A stretch of DNA of 64,000 nt from assembly GCA_034336665.1 (NCBI GenBank), contig CM067584.1, forward strand, positions 682,001 through 746,000, in the 5' to 3' direction. Below are positions 23,754-59,690 of the stretch, piece by piece; the first letter of the stretch is position 1, and the number at the start of each line of letters is the position of its first letter. The position numbers and the translations under genes were made by a program. The stretch comes from Luscinia megarhynchos (Eukaryota > Chordata > Aves > Passeriformes > Turdidae). The notes below the pieces were generated by a model. The model ran no database searches, had not been told where the DNA came from, and saw only the letters and a program-made list of their open reading frames with translations.

Positions 23754-24925
23754 GACCTCCCTGGGGCCTGTGGCAGCCCCTCTCCCCCCCGGATGCTGCT
23801 CCAAAGCTTGGACAGGCAGGCCTTACCCTGTAGCACCACCCCTAGCCCTGGCCTTAGTGCTCTCCTATGCAGCTCTGAAAAGATCAGACATTAGGTAGGC
23901 CAAAATCAGTTAGGCCTTTTTAATTTTTTTAATTTTATTTCTGTTCTGCATCGTCAGGCAGTAGCCATTCCATGTTTGAGAAGTGTTACACTTGGGCTTT
24001 TCTGGGTGAAAACTGAGCCAAATTGGAAATAGGGCATTCGTGTGGATCACAACTTAGGAATTACCTGTTGGACTCTGAGCACACCTTGTAGGTTGTGTGG
24101 GCTTTGTTAGTGTAGGTTTTGGTTGTATTACTTGTTGAATTTTTAAATAATTGATCTGTAAATACCAGATCCATATTTTGCTTTTTTTCCTGGTCCTTTT
24201 CCATTGGGGCCAAGTAATCTCTGTAAATGTGGCCTCTCAACTTTGGTTATTTAACTGCACAGCCTTTCCTGCCTGCTGGGTTTAAGCATTTTTTGCGGCT
24301 CACACACACATTTCATTCTTGGGCTTGTTCTAACACTGCAGACAATGATTCTGTCTTTTAGCAAGTTAATTTACTAATAAGGATGTTCATAAATGAATTA
24401 TTTTTCCATGTACAGCAAATACTCCAATGTCCTCAACATTGCTTGAGTTGTGTCAGCAGCAGCTCTCAGCTGGAGTTCTGCTGAGTGCTGACTCTACACA
24501 CAAACCAAATACCAGTTTTTAAACATTTTCTGTGGCTTGTTTTAGCTGATACCTTGGGAATACATCCCATGTTAGCTCAGGAACTTGTGACTTTTGAGTG
24601 CCTTTCAAGTTGTATATGTAACACCAACTTCACATCAGATCAGCAAGGTCACAGGATCCAAAGGCAGAGCTGGGAACAAGAGATTCCTCTCCACTTGGTT
24701 TGATGGATGAGTCGTGTCATGGTACACTCTGTTCAGTCTTTGTTGGGTTTTATGTTTGTCTCCTACAATTTTGAATTCTTAACAGCAGGATTTTTTGATT
24801 CAAACTGGGAATTTTGCCTCGTCAGCCTATTTTTTAATGTCAGAAAAATATAAAAACATTTGTACTTTATAACAAGGATAAAAATATGTTGGGCAATGTG
24901 TCAATAAATTATTTCAAGTGGAATA
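23754..24925 (+). other. GMCL1: GMCL1 3' UTR
   Basis: Sequence from the stop codon to the predicted cleavage site after the AATAAA at 24903-24908. It is AT-rich, with T-rich blocks near 23915-23940 and 24180. No other strong poly(A) signal was noted before 24903. Confidence 0.65.
24903..24908 (+). terminator. GMCL1: GMCL1 polyadenylation signal
   Basis: An AATAAA about 1.15 kb after the GMCL1 stop, followed by a GT-rich 'tttttgtgttgg' element near 24960. It is the likely 3' end of GMCL1, facing the HK2 3' end. Confidence 0.65.
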
Positions 24926-25604
24926 CTTGCCCATGTCTTTCCTTTCCTGCTGGGAATAGCTTTTTGTGTTGGATTCACCCTGTGGATTCATCACCTCAGT
25001 GTGATCTTGTGTCACCGTTTTGGCAGCAGAGAGCAGAAGCTTTTCAGGTGTTCAGCTGCTGTCACAATTAATTTATTTATTGAATTAATTGTAGATACTT
25101 CAGTCTGGTTTTAATTACAAGCACCCACTCCTTAAAATTGATTCCAAGGAAAGCAACAGGGGCTGCTGGCTAATGGCAGAGGGAGCAGGTACCTCAAATC
25201 CAGGTGGTTTTTTTGCAGCACATCAGAGTCTGAGCTGGGGGTGGGTTCAGCTGTGCAGGGCTTTGTACCCCTGCAAGGGCCTGATCCTGCTCTGCCCTCT
25301 GGATCCCAGGGCTCCCCCCCTGCTGGGACCCACCCAGTGTCACCAGGATGTAGGATGTGGAGCAGGAAACCCATCTTGGTATTTTTTTTCCAGGCAATAA
25401 CCCCTTCCCTTGATCCCTCGGTGTCCCGGGTTTCCCTGTGCCCTCCTGGCTGCGGGGGCACTGTCAGTGCAAGGGAACACCTCCCTTCCCAGCCAGGATC
25501 AGGGATTTGGGATGGGGTGGGCACAGGTGCCCTTCCTCAGGGATTGCTGAGGCAGAGAGGGGAGCACAGAGGCCGGAACACACGACACTGACCCCAGAAA
25601 TGGG
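24926..25604. other. GMCL1-HK2 tail-to-tail intergenic spacer
   Basis: About 0.7 kb between the two predicted, converging poly(A) sites. The sequence is unique and moderately GC-rich after 25200. Open frames here have no domain or splice support. No repeat, boundary element or RNA gene was recognised. Confidence 0.6.
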
Positions 25605-28600
25605 TGGTGGTTGTTTTTCTCTCGTTTATTGTCACTGACTAGGAGCAGCAGTGGTAGCCGAGGGGAGCTGGGCAGTACAACACCACACTCAGGAAAACGG
25701 TATGAAAAGTACAAAAATAAGGAAGCCTATATATAATATCCTTGCAGTCAATTGCTAAAAATAAATATTGTAAACACGAAAGAACAACATGAGGTGAATC
25801 TACAGCACTCGTTTCTGCCAGCAGCTGCACAGTCTTTGGCTTTGTGACTCCCCTGCCCGCGCGGAGCCAGCGCCCACATCAGGATGCATTTTCTTTGCTT
25901 CAGGCCAGAAATATTTCAGGCTGGTCAGGGATGTCGCAAGGGGAAGAATTTTCCTCTCTCCAAATTACCTTTAGAACAGAAATTGCCTCTTTTTGCCTTC
26001 AGTGCCCATTTTTCTACCAGAGCATGCGAATGATCTGCCCAAAGCAGACATTTTCCTTATCTGGAGGGCAGGGACTGGGGCCCCTCCAGGTTATTTTGTT
26101 GTTACCTTGGACCTCACAACCCCTGCCGAGTGCATTTTGCCCCCTTTTTACACCTCTCCCCTCCCATGCACTTGGACCTTTCACCCTCTTATCTCTCTGA
26201 CAGCCAGATGGGTTTGGATTGCCTGATAAGGGAGAGCAGGCACCGACTTAGCTCGAGTTATCTCTCGGGTCAAACTGCACCCGAGCTGCTGCCAGGCCAG
26301 AGATCTGTGCCCCACTGATACCCCTCGGGCCACTGAGCAGGAGCGTCTCCCTCCCAGCCTTGGACTCCACGAAAGGAAGAGGAAAATTATGCTTGCAAGG
26401 CTCAGTAATTTGCTGATTGTGTTTATATATACCTATATATATATTTTAAAAACCCAATAAAATCCTGTCCAAAGTACCAACGAGGAGAGATTTGCCAGGG
26501 AGGGAAGGGCAGAGACTCTGTTCCCTGCTGCCTGCGTGGCCAGAGAACATTCCAGCACCCCGGGAGTGCAAAGAAAATGCATCCAGATGGGAACAACCAA
26601 GCAAAACAAAACCATCCTAAATCCACAGAGCAGTGCTTCTTGCTGCAGGGAAGACACAGACTAGGCAAATCAGGCTGAGCAGTCTGTCTCTCTGTCCCTA
26701 CAGATAATAATTTGATCTTCCCTTCATATCAATAATTAGGATTTAATCTTCCCTTCTTCATTTTAAACACATTCACAGAACATCCTATGGCGACGTTTTG
26801 GCGTGAGGTTCCAGTCCCAGCCATCAGAGTCAGACTGTACACCCAACACCTCCAGTAGCTCATCCCCCTGGGGACCCCAGGGAGCACAAATTGCTCCAGG
26901 TGTTCCCCAAACCCCAGGAGGGTGGATCTGCACCCACAGGTAACACAGGTGTCTTGTAACAATTCAAGTACTGCTTTTAACTGGGAGCATTCCAGACCCT
27001 GCTTGATTCTGAGCCTAAGCAAAAGCTTTCCAGCCTTGGATACCCAGGTGGGTATCCCTCTGACCAAGCCCAGCCAAAAATCCACCACCACCCTGCAAGC
27101 TCAGGGTGATCCTTCCTCACCCCTGTGGAGTTACAAGCCCCTCTGTCATCCCAGACAGGTGAGGGGACTGTGGTGACCCTGCTCCAGGCCAGGTACCTCA
27201 GCTCCCCAATTTCCCTCTTACCCTGTCAGTCCCCTGCTCCAGCAGAGCCTGAATCAAAAGCAGGGCTGCTCAGGTCCCCATTCCTTCGCATTCTGCCCCC
27301 AAAACTACCGTTGTATAAAATTTCACTCACTAACTGATGAAAACACTATGGATTTCAGAAGGGGTACAGCTGGCTTAGAGTAAAAACAGCCACTAATGCA
27401 ACTCTGCACAGTGCAGCAGCTATAAAGATTCCTGTTTTGATTTTTCAGTAGGCAAAATGCTGGTTTTCTGAGGAAAAAAATCACACAAAACTGCTTGGTA
27501 CCAGATTAGAGGTTTTCTGTATCATCCTTCAAAGATTTATTTGACAGCTTCTAATACTTCCACTAAACTTGGTTTCTTACATCATTTCTATACATAGATT
27601 TTATTTGTTATAATTGTCTTGAGGCTTATAAAAAAATAAGCATTTAAAATGCCCAAAAGAGTAATTTTTGCTTTAAAATTGTGCTACTGAACTTGACCCC
27701 CAACACAGAAGAGAGACTTTTGGTAATGAGGTTACCCCAAGCAGTATAAAAATATACATAAAAATAGACAAAATCTCTATCCTCCAATCTGAAGGGCTGT
27801 TTGTGGGGATTATTAGTTATTATTTTCTTTTGTACATCACTGGAATTTCCTTAACTTCTGCTAAATATTTACAGAAACCCTCCTCCCCTTGTCTGCCTTG
27901 GCTCACTAAGGCAGAGACCTGCAGCTTTTAGATCATCCAGAGTTTCCTGTTGGCAAAAATGGATCCCTGCGTTTGGGCCATGGCACAAAAGTGCTGCTGC
28001 GGGCAGGGGGTCCCTGGGGACACTCCCAGGCAGCCCTGAGGATGCCACATGGAGATGGAGTGACACATGGGGATGGAGTGACACCAGTGCTGCCACCTCC
28101 CCGAGAGGAGCTCGGCTTGGCCGGTGCCAGCGCTCAACCAGGACAGTGACGTGAGGTCGAGAGCCCTGCAGGGCCCTGGGTTATGTCACCCACCCATGGA
28201 TGTGGCCTTTCAGAGTACAGCTGGGGAGGGCAGGGGACAAAATAAAACCTCTCCTAATGTTAAACCCAGCCTGAACCCAACAGCATCACCACAGGGCCCC
28301 GCTGCTCCTGCACATCATGTCCCTGGCTTTCTGCTTTCCCTTTTGTCCTGGTGATAAAGTCAGAATGCCCAAACATCTTGTACAACAGTCCTCAGGTATC
28401 TGGGTCTCTTTCTCCAGTCTACCCCAAGAAAAATTTAAATTAAAAAAAAATTACACGAAGAAGAAAAAAGAAAAAGGAAATAATTACTGTTCTTCAACAA
28501 CATGAAAAGGTGATGTTAAAACTAAGCGATACAACCCCCCGAGACTATGTACATAAAAACACATCAGATCTCTTAAAACATAAATATACAGTGTATAAAT

Positions 28601-29551
28601 CCAGGTGCCACCTAAAGGCTGCAGCCACAGAACTATTTCACAGACACAAAGCAAACCAGACTCTCCACGCCAAGGGCAGACACACGGCCACGAGTTTGGG
28701 GCTTGGCAGGGGAGACACCGGCCCGTGGCAGCTCCTCGTGCCCACACATGCACCAGGGAAGGGGGAGTGTGTCCAGGGGTGAAACACAACCCTACGTACA
28801 CGCCACGTTCCTACAGGCTACTCAGGGTGCGGGTGAGAGGTCAGGAAAAGGGATTAGACCCTGAGTCCCCAATTATTTCCAGGCACGTGCTCTGCCGGAG
28901 CGGCCGAGGGCAGCCCCAGCAGCTTCTCAGTATTGCTCACCAAGGGAGATACGTGGTACCTCCAGTGCAGCCGCGGCCACGCCGGTGGAATTCTGCACCC
29001 TGTGCTTTAAGAGTTACCATGACTTTCATGGAAATAATACAGCCTTGATCAGGGTAAAAGACTAGTGGAGGTCTTTAGCCCAATCTTAGAGGTTTGCTTC
29101 TACAGCACAGACAGCTACGACTCCGACATACATAAATAGGTACTGTTAAAGTGACAATGCAGTGTCTTAATTATCCGAGTGCTATCCCTACTGCTGTTAG
29201 GGGAGGGCCAGTGGTTCGGAGTGGTGGGAGGAGAGCTGGGTGTGACTGAGGCTGTGCATGGGACAGCTCCAGCTCCACCTGGAAATGCAGGGAGAAGCCA
29301 AAAGACACTGTGAGCTTTACTCGACAGGTGGTTGGTTTTATGGCATGCAAGGAAACTCCTACGACAAGACTTTGTACAGAACCCACAGGGTCTCCAGTCC
29401 CACCATGGTGCCTCGGAGAACAAGTAAAGCTACGAGTCTGCTTGGAGAGGAGGGGGTGCATGGGTGTGTGAGTGTGTGCAGAGAGGGAGAGATTGGGTGA
29501 GGAAACGTCCTGTTTTGCTGAAACCAAGCTCTTGGGCAAACCTGCTTCCCT
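25605..29551 (-). other. HK2: HK2 3' UTR (length uncertain)
   Basis: Sequence after the HK2 stop codon. The block 27360-27860 is strikingly AT-rich for this GC-rich locus and contains further AATAAA signals (plus 27536-27541 and 27600-27605). An A-rich stretch lies at 28434-28480. No exon or clear transposon was found. Which poly(A) site is used cannot be decided from sequence. Confidence 0.55.
25625..25630 (-). terminator. HK2: HK2 distal polyadenylation signal
   Basis: TTTATT on the plus strand, which reads AATAAA on the HK2 strand. A GT-rich stretch (TGTCGTGTGTTCC) lies downstream in the HK2 direction. If used, it gives a 3' UTR of about 3.9 kb. A proximal AATAAA at plus 27600-27605 would give about 1.95 kb. 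Confidence 0.55.
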
Positions 29552-54671
<25,120 letters not shown>

Positions 54672-54860
54672 GGCGGGAGCGGACGGGTCGGAGCGGCGCG
54701 GCTCGGCTGGGTTCGGTGGGAGCGGAGCGGCCCCGGCAGCGCCGCGCGCTCCCCGCGCCAACCGCGCTCATTGAGGAGCTTCCCCCGCGCCCGTGACGTG
54801 GCCGCGCCGCCGCTCCCCATTGGCCGAGCGGCGAGGGTGTGTGCCCGGCGCGCGCGGGGG
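54672..54860 (-). promoter_or_regulatory. HK2: HK2 proximal promoter and 5' UTR
   Basis: GC-rich sequence upstream of the HK2 ATG at 54671. It contains a CCAAT box on the HK2 strand (ATTGG at plus 54819-54823) and a CRE-like ACGTCA (plus TGACGT at 54794-54799). Mammalian HK2 promoters are known for CRE and CCAAT boxes bound by CREB/ATF and NF-Y, so the pair fits the family. No TATA box is evident. The start site is inferred to lie between the CRE and the ATG. Confidence 0.65.
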
Positions 54861-54879
54861 CGGGGCCGGGGGCATCGGG

Positions 54880-56230
54880 GGGACGCGGGGGGGACACCGG
54901 GGGGACACTGAGGTGATTCTGGGGGGACACTGGGGTGGGCATCGTGGGGACACCGAAGGACATTGGGGGGACACTGGAGGGGACGCTGGGGAGTGCATTG
55001 GGTGAGCACCGGGGGGACACGGGGGGGGGGACATTGGGGGGGAGACATGGGGGGGACACGGGGGGGAATATTGGGGGGGGGGTGCATTGGGGGTCATTCT
55101 GGGGGGATACCGGGGGTGCATTGGGTGGGCACCGGGCGGACATGGGGGGGGACACTGGGGGGGGGGTACATTGGGGGGGATATTGGGGGTGCATTGGGTG
55201 AGCACCGGGGGGGACACGGGGGGGGGATATTGGGGGGGGAGACACGGGGGGGACACGGGGGGGGATATTGGGGGGGGTGCATTGGGGGTGATTCTGGGGG
55301 GGGGGATACTGGGGGGTGCATTGGGTGGGCACCGGGCGGACACGGGGGGGGATATTGGGGGGGGTGCATTGGGGGTGATTCTAGGGGTGCACTGGGTGGG
55401 CACCGGAGGCGGACTGGGGGGAGCAGTGGGGCGGACATTGGGGAGAACACTGGGGGGGGACACTGGGAGTGCATTGAGTGGGCACCGGGGGGGACATGGG
55501 GGCAGCATTGAGGGGGGACACGGGGGGTGCACTGGGGGTGACGCTGGGGGGACACTGGTGGTGCATTGGGTAGGCACCGGGGGGGACACTGACGGGGGCA
55601 GTGGGGGGACATGGGGGAAACACAGGTGGGGGGACATGGGCGGTGCATTGCGTGGGCCCTGGGGGTGCACTGGGGGGGGCAGTGGGAGGACACGGAGGCG
55701 GGGGGGCGGGGGCTGGGTTATACGAGAGATCCTGGGCATGCAGCGGGGGGTTACTGGGTGTATGGGGGTGCACCGGGGGGCTGTGAATGCACCGAGGCGG
55801 GCACGGGTGGGCTGGGGGGTGCACTGGAGGGGTGAATTGGGGGTGCACTGAAGGCGGCTGGGGGGTGCGTAGGGAGTGTATGGGGCGGGGGTGCATTGGG
55901 CCTGCAGGTCTGGGGCATGCTCTGGGGGAGTGCATTGGGGTGTACTGGGGGTTGCATCGGGGGTGCTTGACGGATGTTGGGGGTTGCACTGGGGGGTGAA
56001 TTAGGGTGTACTGGGCATGTACCGGGGGTCATGCATTGGTTTTGTACTGGGGAAGTGCACAGCGGATGCATTACAGGCACTGCAGGTTCCCTGGGGGTTG
56101 CACTGGAGGATACTGGAGGTTGGGGGGTGTAGTGGGGGGGTGCATTGGGAGGGTTGAGGGGAGCACTGGGGGGTGCATTAGGGGTGCAGTGAGTGTCCAG
56201 TGTGGTCTACTGGGGGAGCTGTATTTGGGA
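54880..56230. repeat. G-rich minisatellite block upstream of HK2
   Basis: About 1.3 kb of degenerate tandem units on the plus strand, each a string of G3-G9 runs split by 'acac', 'atatt', 'tgcattgg' or 'gtgattct'. A higher-order cassette recurs between about 55080 and 55400: 'gtgcattgggggtgattct', a G run, 'tgcattgggtgggcaccggg', 'gacac', a G run, 'gatattg'. The right end decays into unique sequence. It begins within 100 bp of the HK2 promoter elements. The G-run density predicts G-quadruplexes. The open frames here (up to 323 codons on the minus strand) are repeat artefacts. Confidence 0.92.
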
Positions 56231-56257
56231 TGCTCTGGGGCTGCATCACGCGTGTGC

Positions 56258-57030
56258 CGCAGCCCGTCGTCTGTCTGTCCGTACCCGCAGCTCGTGTGTG
56301 TGTCCGTGGCCGTGCCCGCAGCCCGTGTGTCAGTGTCCGTAGTCTGTGTGTTTGTCCGTGTCCGTGCCGCAGCCCGTGTCGCGTGTCCGTGGCCGTGCCC
56401 GCAGACCATGTGTTTGTCCGTGGCCGCGTGTCCGTGCCCGCAGCCTGTGGCCGTGGAGGTGCCCGCAGCCGGTGTGTGTCCGTGCCCGCAGCCCGTGTGT
56501 CCGTGTCCGTAGTCTGTGTGTTTGTCGGTGTCCGTGCCCACGCGGCCGCATGTGTCCCGTGTCCGTGCCCGCAGCCCGTGTGCGTGTCCGTGGCGCAGTC
56601 TGTGTGTTTGTCGGTGTCCGTGCCCGCAGCCTGTGGCCGTGTCCGTGCCCGCAGCCTGTGGCCGTGGAGGTGCCCGCAGCCGGTGTGTGTGTCCGTGCCC
56701 GCAGCCCGTGTGTCAGTGTCCGTAGTCTGTGTGTTTGTCCGTGTCCGTGCCCGCAGCCCGTGTGCGTGTCCGTGGCCGCAGTCTGTGTTTGTCGGTGTCC
56801 GTGCCCGCAGCCTGTGGCGTGTCCGTCTTTCCGCAGCCTGTGGCGTGGAGGTGCCGCAGCCGGTGTGTGTCCGTGCCCGCAGCCCGTGTGTCAGTGTCCG
56901 TAGTCTGTGTGTTTGTCGGTGTCCGTGCCCGCAGCGCGTGTGTCCGTGTCCGTGCCCGCAGCCCGTGTGCGTGTCCGTGGCCGCAGTCTGTGTGTTTGTC
57001 CGTGTCCGTGCCCGCAGCCCGTGTGCGAGT
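56258..57030. repeat. GTGTCCGTG-type minisatellite upstream of HK2
   Basis: About 770 bp of tandem units made from the words 'gtgtccgtgcccgcagcc', 'cgtgtgtcagtgtccgtagt' and 'ctgtgtgtttgtc(c/g)gtgtcc'. Units recur roughly every 50-100 bp as a mosaic rather than a simple array. It directly follows the G-rich block but has a different unit. Frames of about 300 codons on both strands are compositional. Confidence 0.92.
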
Positions 57031-57741
57031 CCCCGCACGCAGTCGCCGCTCCGCCCCGGTGTGCCCGGTGCTGTCACATGCGTGTGAACGTGCGCAGCCC
57101 TGTGCACCCGTCAGGTCGCATCCATCACCCCGCGGCCCGTGGCGCTCGCTCCTTCGCCCGCGTGTCCCGCTCCCCGTGCGCAGCCACGGACGGCGGGGGG
57201 TGCCCGCTGCGCCCCGGAAACCTTGGGAGGCATCGTCGGGGAGCATCGCTGGGGCTGGGATCTGTCTCCACCACCCCGCTTTCTTCCTCGCCTTCATCCC
57301 TGCTCCATCCCGGCTCCCCGGTACGCGGCCGGGCGTTGGTGGCCCAGAGCCCTACGAGGGCCGCGGCACGTCCTGGCCCTCCGGAGTGGCTCCGCTCCCC
57401 GCTGCCAGCAGAGCCGGTCCCAGCAGCCCTGGGGCAGCAGTTACCCAACCCGTCTGCCCGCTCCCGCCGCTTTCCCAACCAGTCCGGAGCAGCTCTGGCT
57501 CTTCTTGCCTTCACCCTCTCAACAGTCCTTTCTACGCAGCCATTTACATCATTTTGGTGTTTTTGATCAAAGATCCCCCTCTTTCCGTTTCAAAGGAAAG
57601 AGGGGGAGAAACAACCGAAGCCAGAGGCAAGACAATCCTGCTACCAGACACCTTTTCCAGGAGGATCCAGATCTGCCAGACCCACCATGAATCTGTCAGG
57701 CATTCCGGTTAAATCCCCAGATCGTGACATGATGCGTTTTA

Positions 57742-57795
57742 GGATTTGGACTCAATGATCCTTGTGGATCTCTTCCAGCTCAGGATATTCCATTA
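57742..57795 (+). mobile_element. Short CR1 tail
   Basis: A CR1 3' end remnant: 'ttggactcaatgatccttgt' followed by ggatctcttccagctcaggatattcc. Confidence 0.7.
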
Positions 57796-58539
57796 ATCAC
57801 TGCCCCTACATTTCAATTCACCATCTGATCCAGGTTTGTGGGGGGTTTTTTTATCCTAAAAAGCCAAATTCTCCATGGTCAAGTTGAAATTAAAGCAGTA
57901 TTTGAGCCTAAAAATAGCTGGACACATCTGTCCGCCTTTCCCATCTGCCGCTGGCCTGACTGCATGAAGGAAGCAACTGTCTGTGCAAAATGAGGGACCT
58001 GTCTCATCCTTCTGTCCCATAAAATCCGTTTATTCAGGGAAGATGTTCCCCAAGACTCCATTGATTTGCCAGATAACGCCCTAGTCAAGAAAAGACAGGA
58101 GGAGCTGGGTTCTGCTCAACCAGTTCATCTAAATAAAGTAATTTTTTTAAATTTGAGGTTTTTCAGCTGGTTTTGGAATTCCTTTCCTGGAATAAAGCTC
58201 CCAATGGAAACCTTTGCAAGGCATCCCAGCGGCTTCCCAGCTCCACATGAGCTTGTAATAATCTATTGGCATTTAATGCTGCGTTCCTTAGGAAAAGGAA
58301 GCGGCTGATTGCAGGGATTGGAGCTACAACCAGCTCTAATTTCTCTAATGTGATTCCTTGGGGACAAGTGATGCAGTAATAACCATGTTGGAGCGGGAGG
58401 AAGAGCCGTGCCCAGCGGCCAGAGCAGGGACGGTGCATCCTGGAGCCCTGGGACCAGCCTGACCCACAGCACAGAGCAAAGCCCCCATGGAGCACTACTG
58501 CTCTTGGGGAGCCCCAGCAGAGCACTGGGAACCGGGTGA

Positions 58540-58590
58540 GGGTCATAACCCCCTTTTCTACTGGGGAAACTGAGGCACGGGTGGGTATAG
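58540..58590. mobile_element. Possible MIR-type SINE remnant
   Basis: It carries 'cccttttctactggggaaac' followed by tgaggcacgg, like the MIR core word. The length is too short for certainty. Confidence 0.3.
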
Positions 58591-59484
58591 AGGAATTGAG
58601 AACCAGACCATCCAAGCAGGGAGCAGCTGGCATGACCTGGAGCTGGAGGTGCTCCAGGAGAGGCGTGAACTCATCTGGGATCACTTGCCCCATGATTCAT
58701 CGCTCCAGCACTGCTCCACATAGCTTCCAAGGAGGTTTCATTGGACACGGGCATACACATCCCCACAAACCCATCGGCATCAGCGTGACACCAGTGACCA
58801 GTTATTGACTTTGCCCTGTCACCCGAAGCACCGGAAACCTGGAGCTGGCTGGACCCAGCCCTCGCACAGGGCCGGGAATAGAAAACCGGTTGGAGAACTT
58901 TTCTTTCTTCAGTAGCCGCAGGATGAGCGCGTGACCTTGGGCTGAGCTGGGTGAAACAGCTCACCCAGCCCAAACTGCGCCATGAGGGGCGAGGGAGGGG
59001 AGGATTGTGCCCTGCCTCCTTGGGGAGGGTGGGAATCCAGCCTTCCTTCCACCCATCCTACTGCTGCTCCCGCTGCACATCTCATGGGCAATTTCCAGCC
59101 CATCCCAAATCCCTGCTGCACCCCAAGGTCACCCTGCACAGACATCCCTCCCCAAAACAGCCAGAGGGATTCCCCGGGGGTTGGATGGGTGTCCCTGGGC
59201 TGGGCTGCCCCACAGCCTGGCTTCCCACCCCACTCACCAGGCCAATCCCCACAGAACGGATGGAAAAGGGGAGATTAAATTAGATTAGCTGCAGCCGCCT
59301 AAATTTAGCTCCTCACATGTCACTGACACACTGCTCTAGCTCTTCCCTCGCTCCCCCAACCCCACACGACCCTCAAAGCCTCCAAGGCCACCAGTCAGGA
59401 CAGAAGGACCCAAAGGGGGTTTGGCTGGGTAGTGGCACCCAGAGATGAGTGGGCATGGAGGTCACTAAACCTGTGCCAGCAGGG

Positions 59485-59690
59485 GACTGGGGTGATGGCC
59501 ACCTTCCACTGGCCATGACCATCCTTGACTGGTGATGGCCATCCTGGCGTGGTGCTGGCCACCCTCCATTAGTGAAGGTCACTCTCTATCGGTGGCAACC
59601 ATGCACCTCCAGTGATGGCCACCATTCCTCATTTGTGGCCACCATCCCCTTGTGGTAGCCACTCTCTACTGATGATGGTGACCCTCAACC
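59485..59690. repeat. Degenerate 'gatggccacc' minisatellite
   Basis: Six to eight imperfect copies of a unit of about 25-30 bp containing 'gtgatggccacc' or 'gtggccaccatcc', e.g. at 59493, 59533, 59554 and 59612. Spacing and sequence vary, so it is an old array. Confidence 0.7.

Noticed and set aside
54768..55989. Proline-rich open frames on the minus strand, and glycine-rich ones on the plus strand
   Set aside because: They are translations of the G-rich minisatellite and have no unique sequence or start context.
56178..57107. Frames of about 300 codons over the GTGTCCGTG array
   Set aside because: Both strands are open over the same repeat, and composition explains it.
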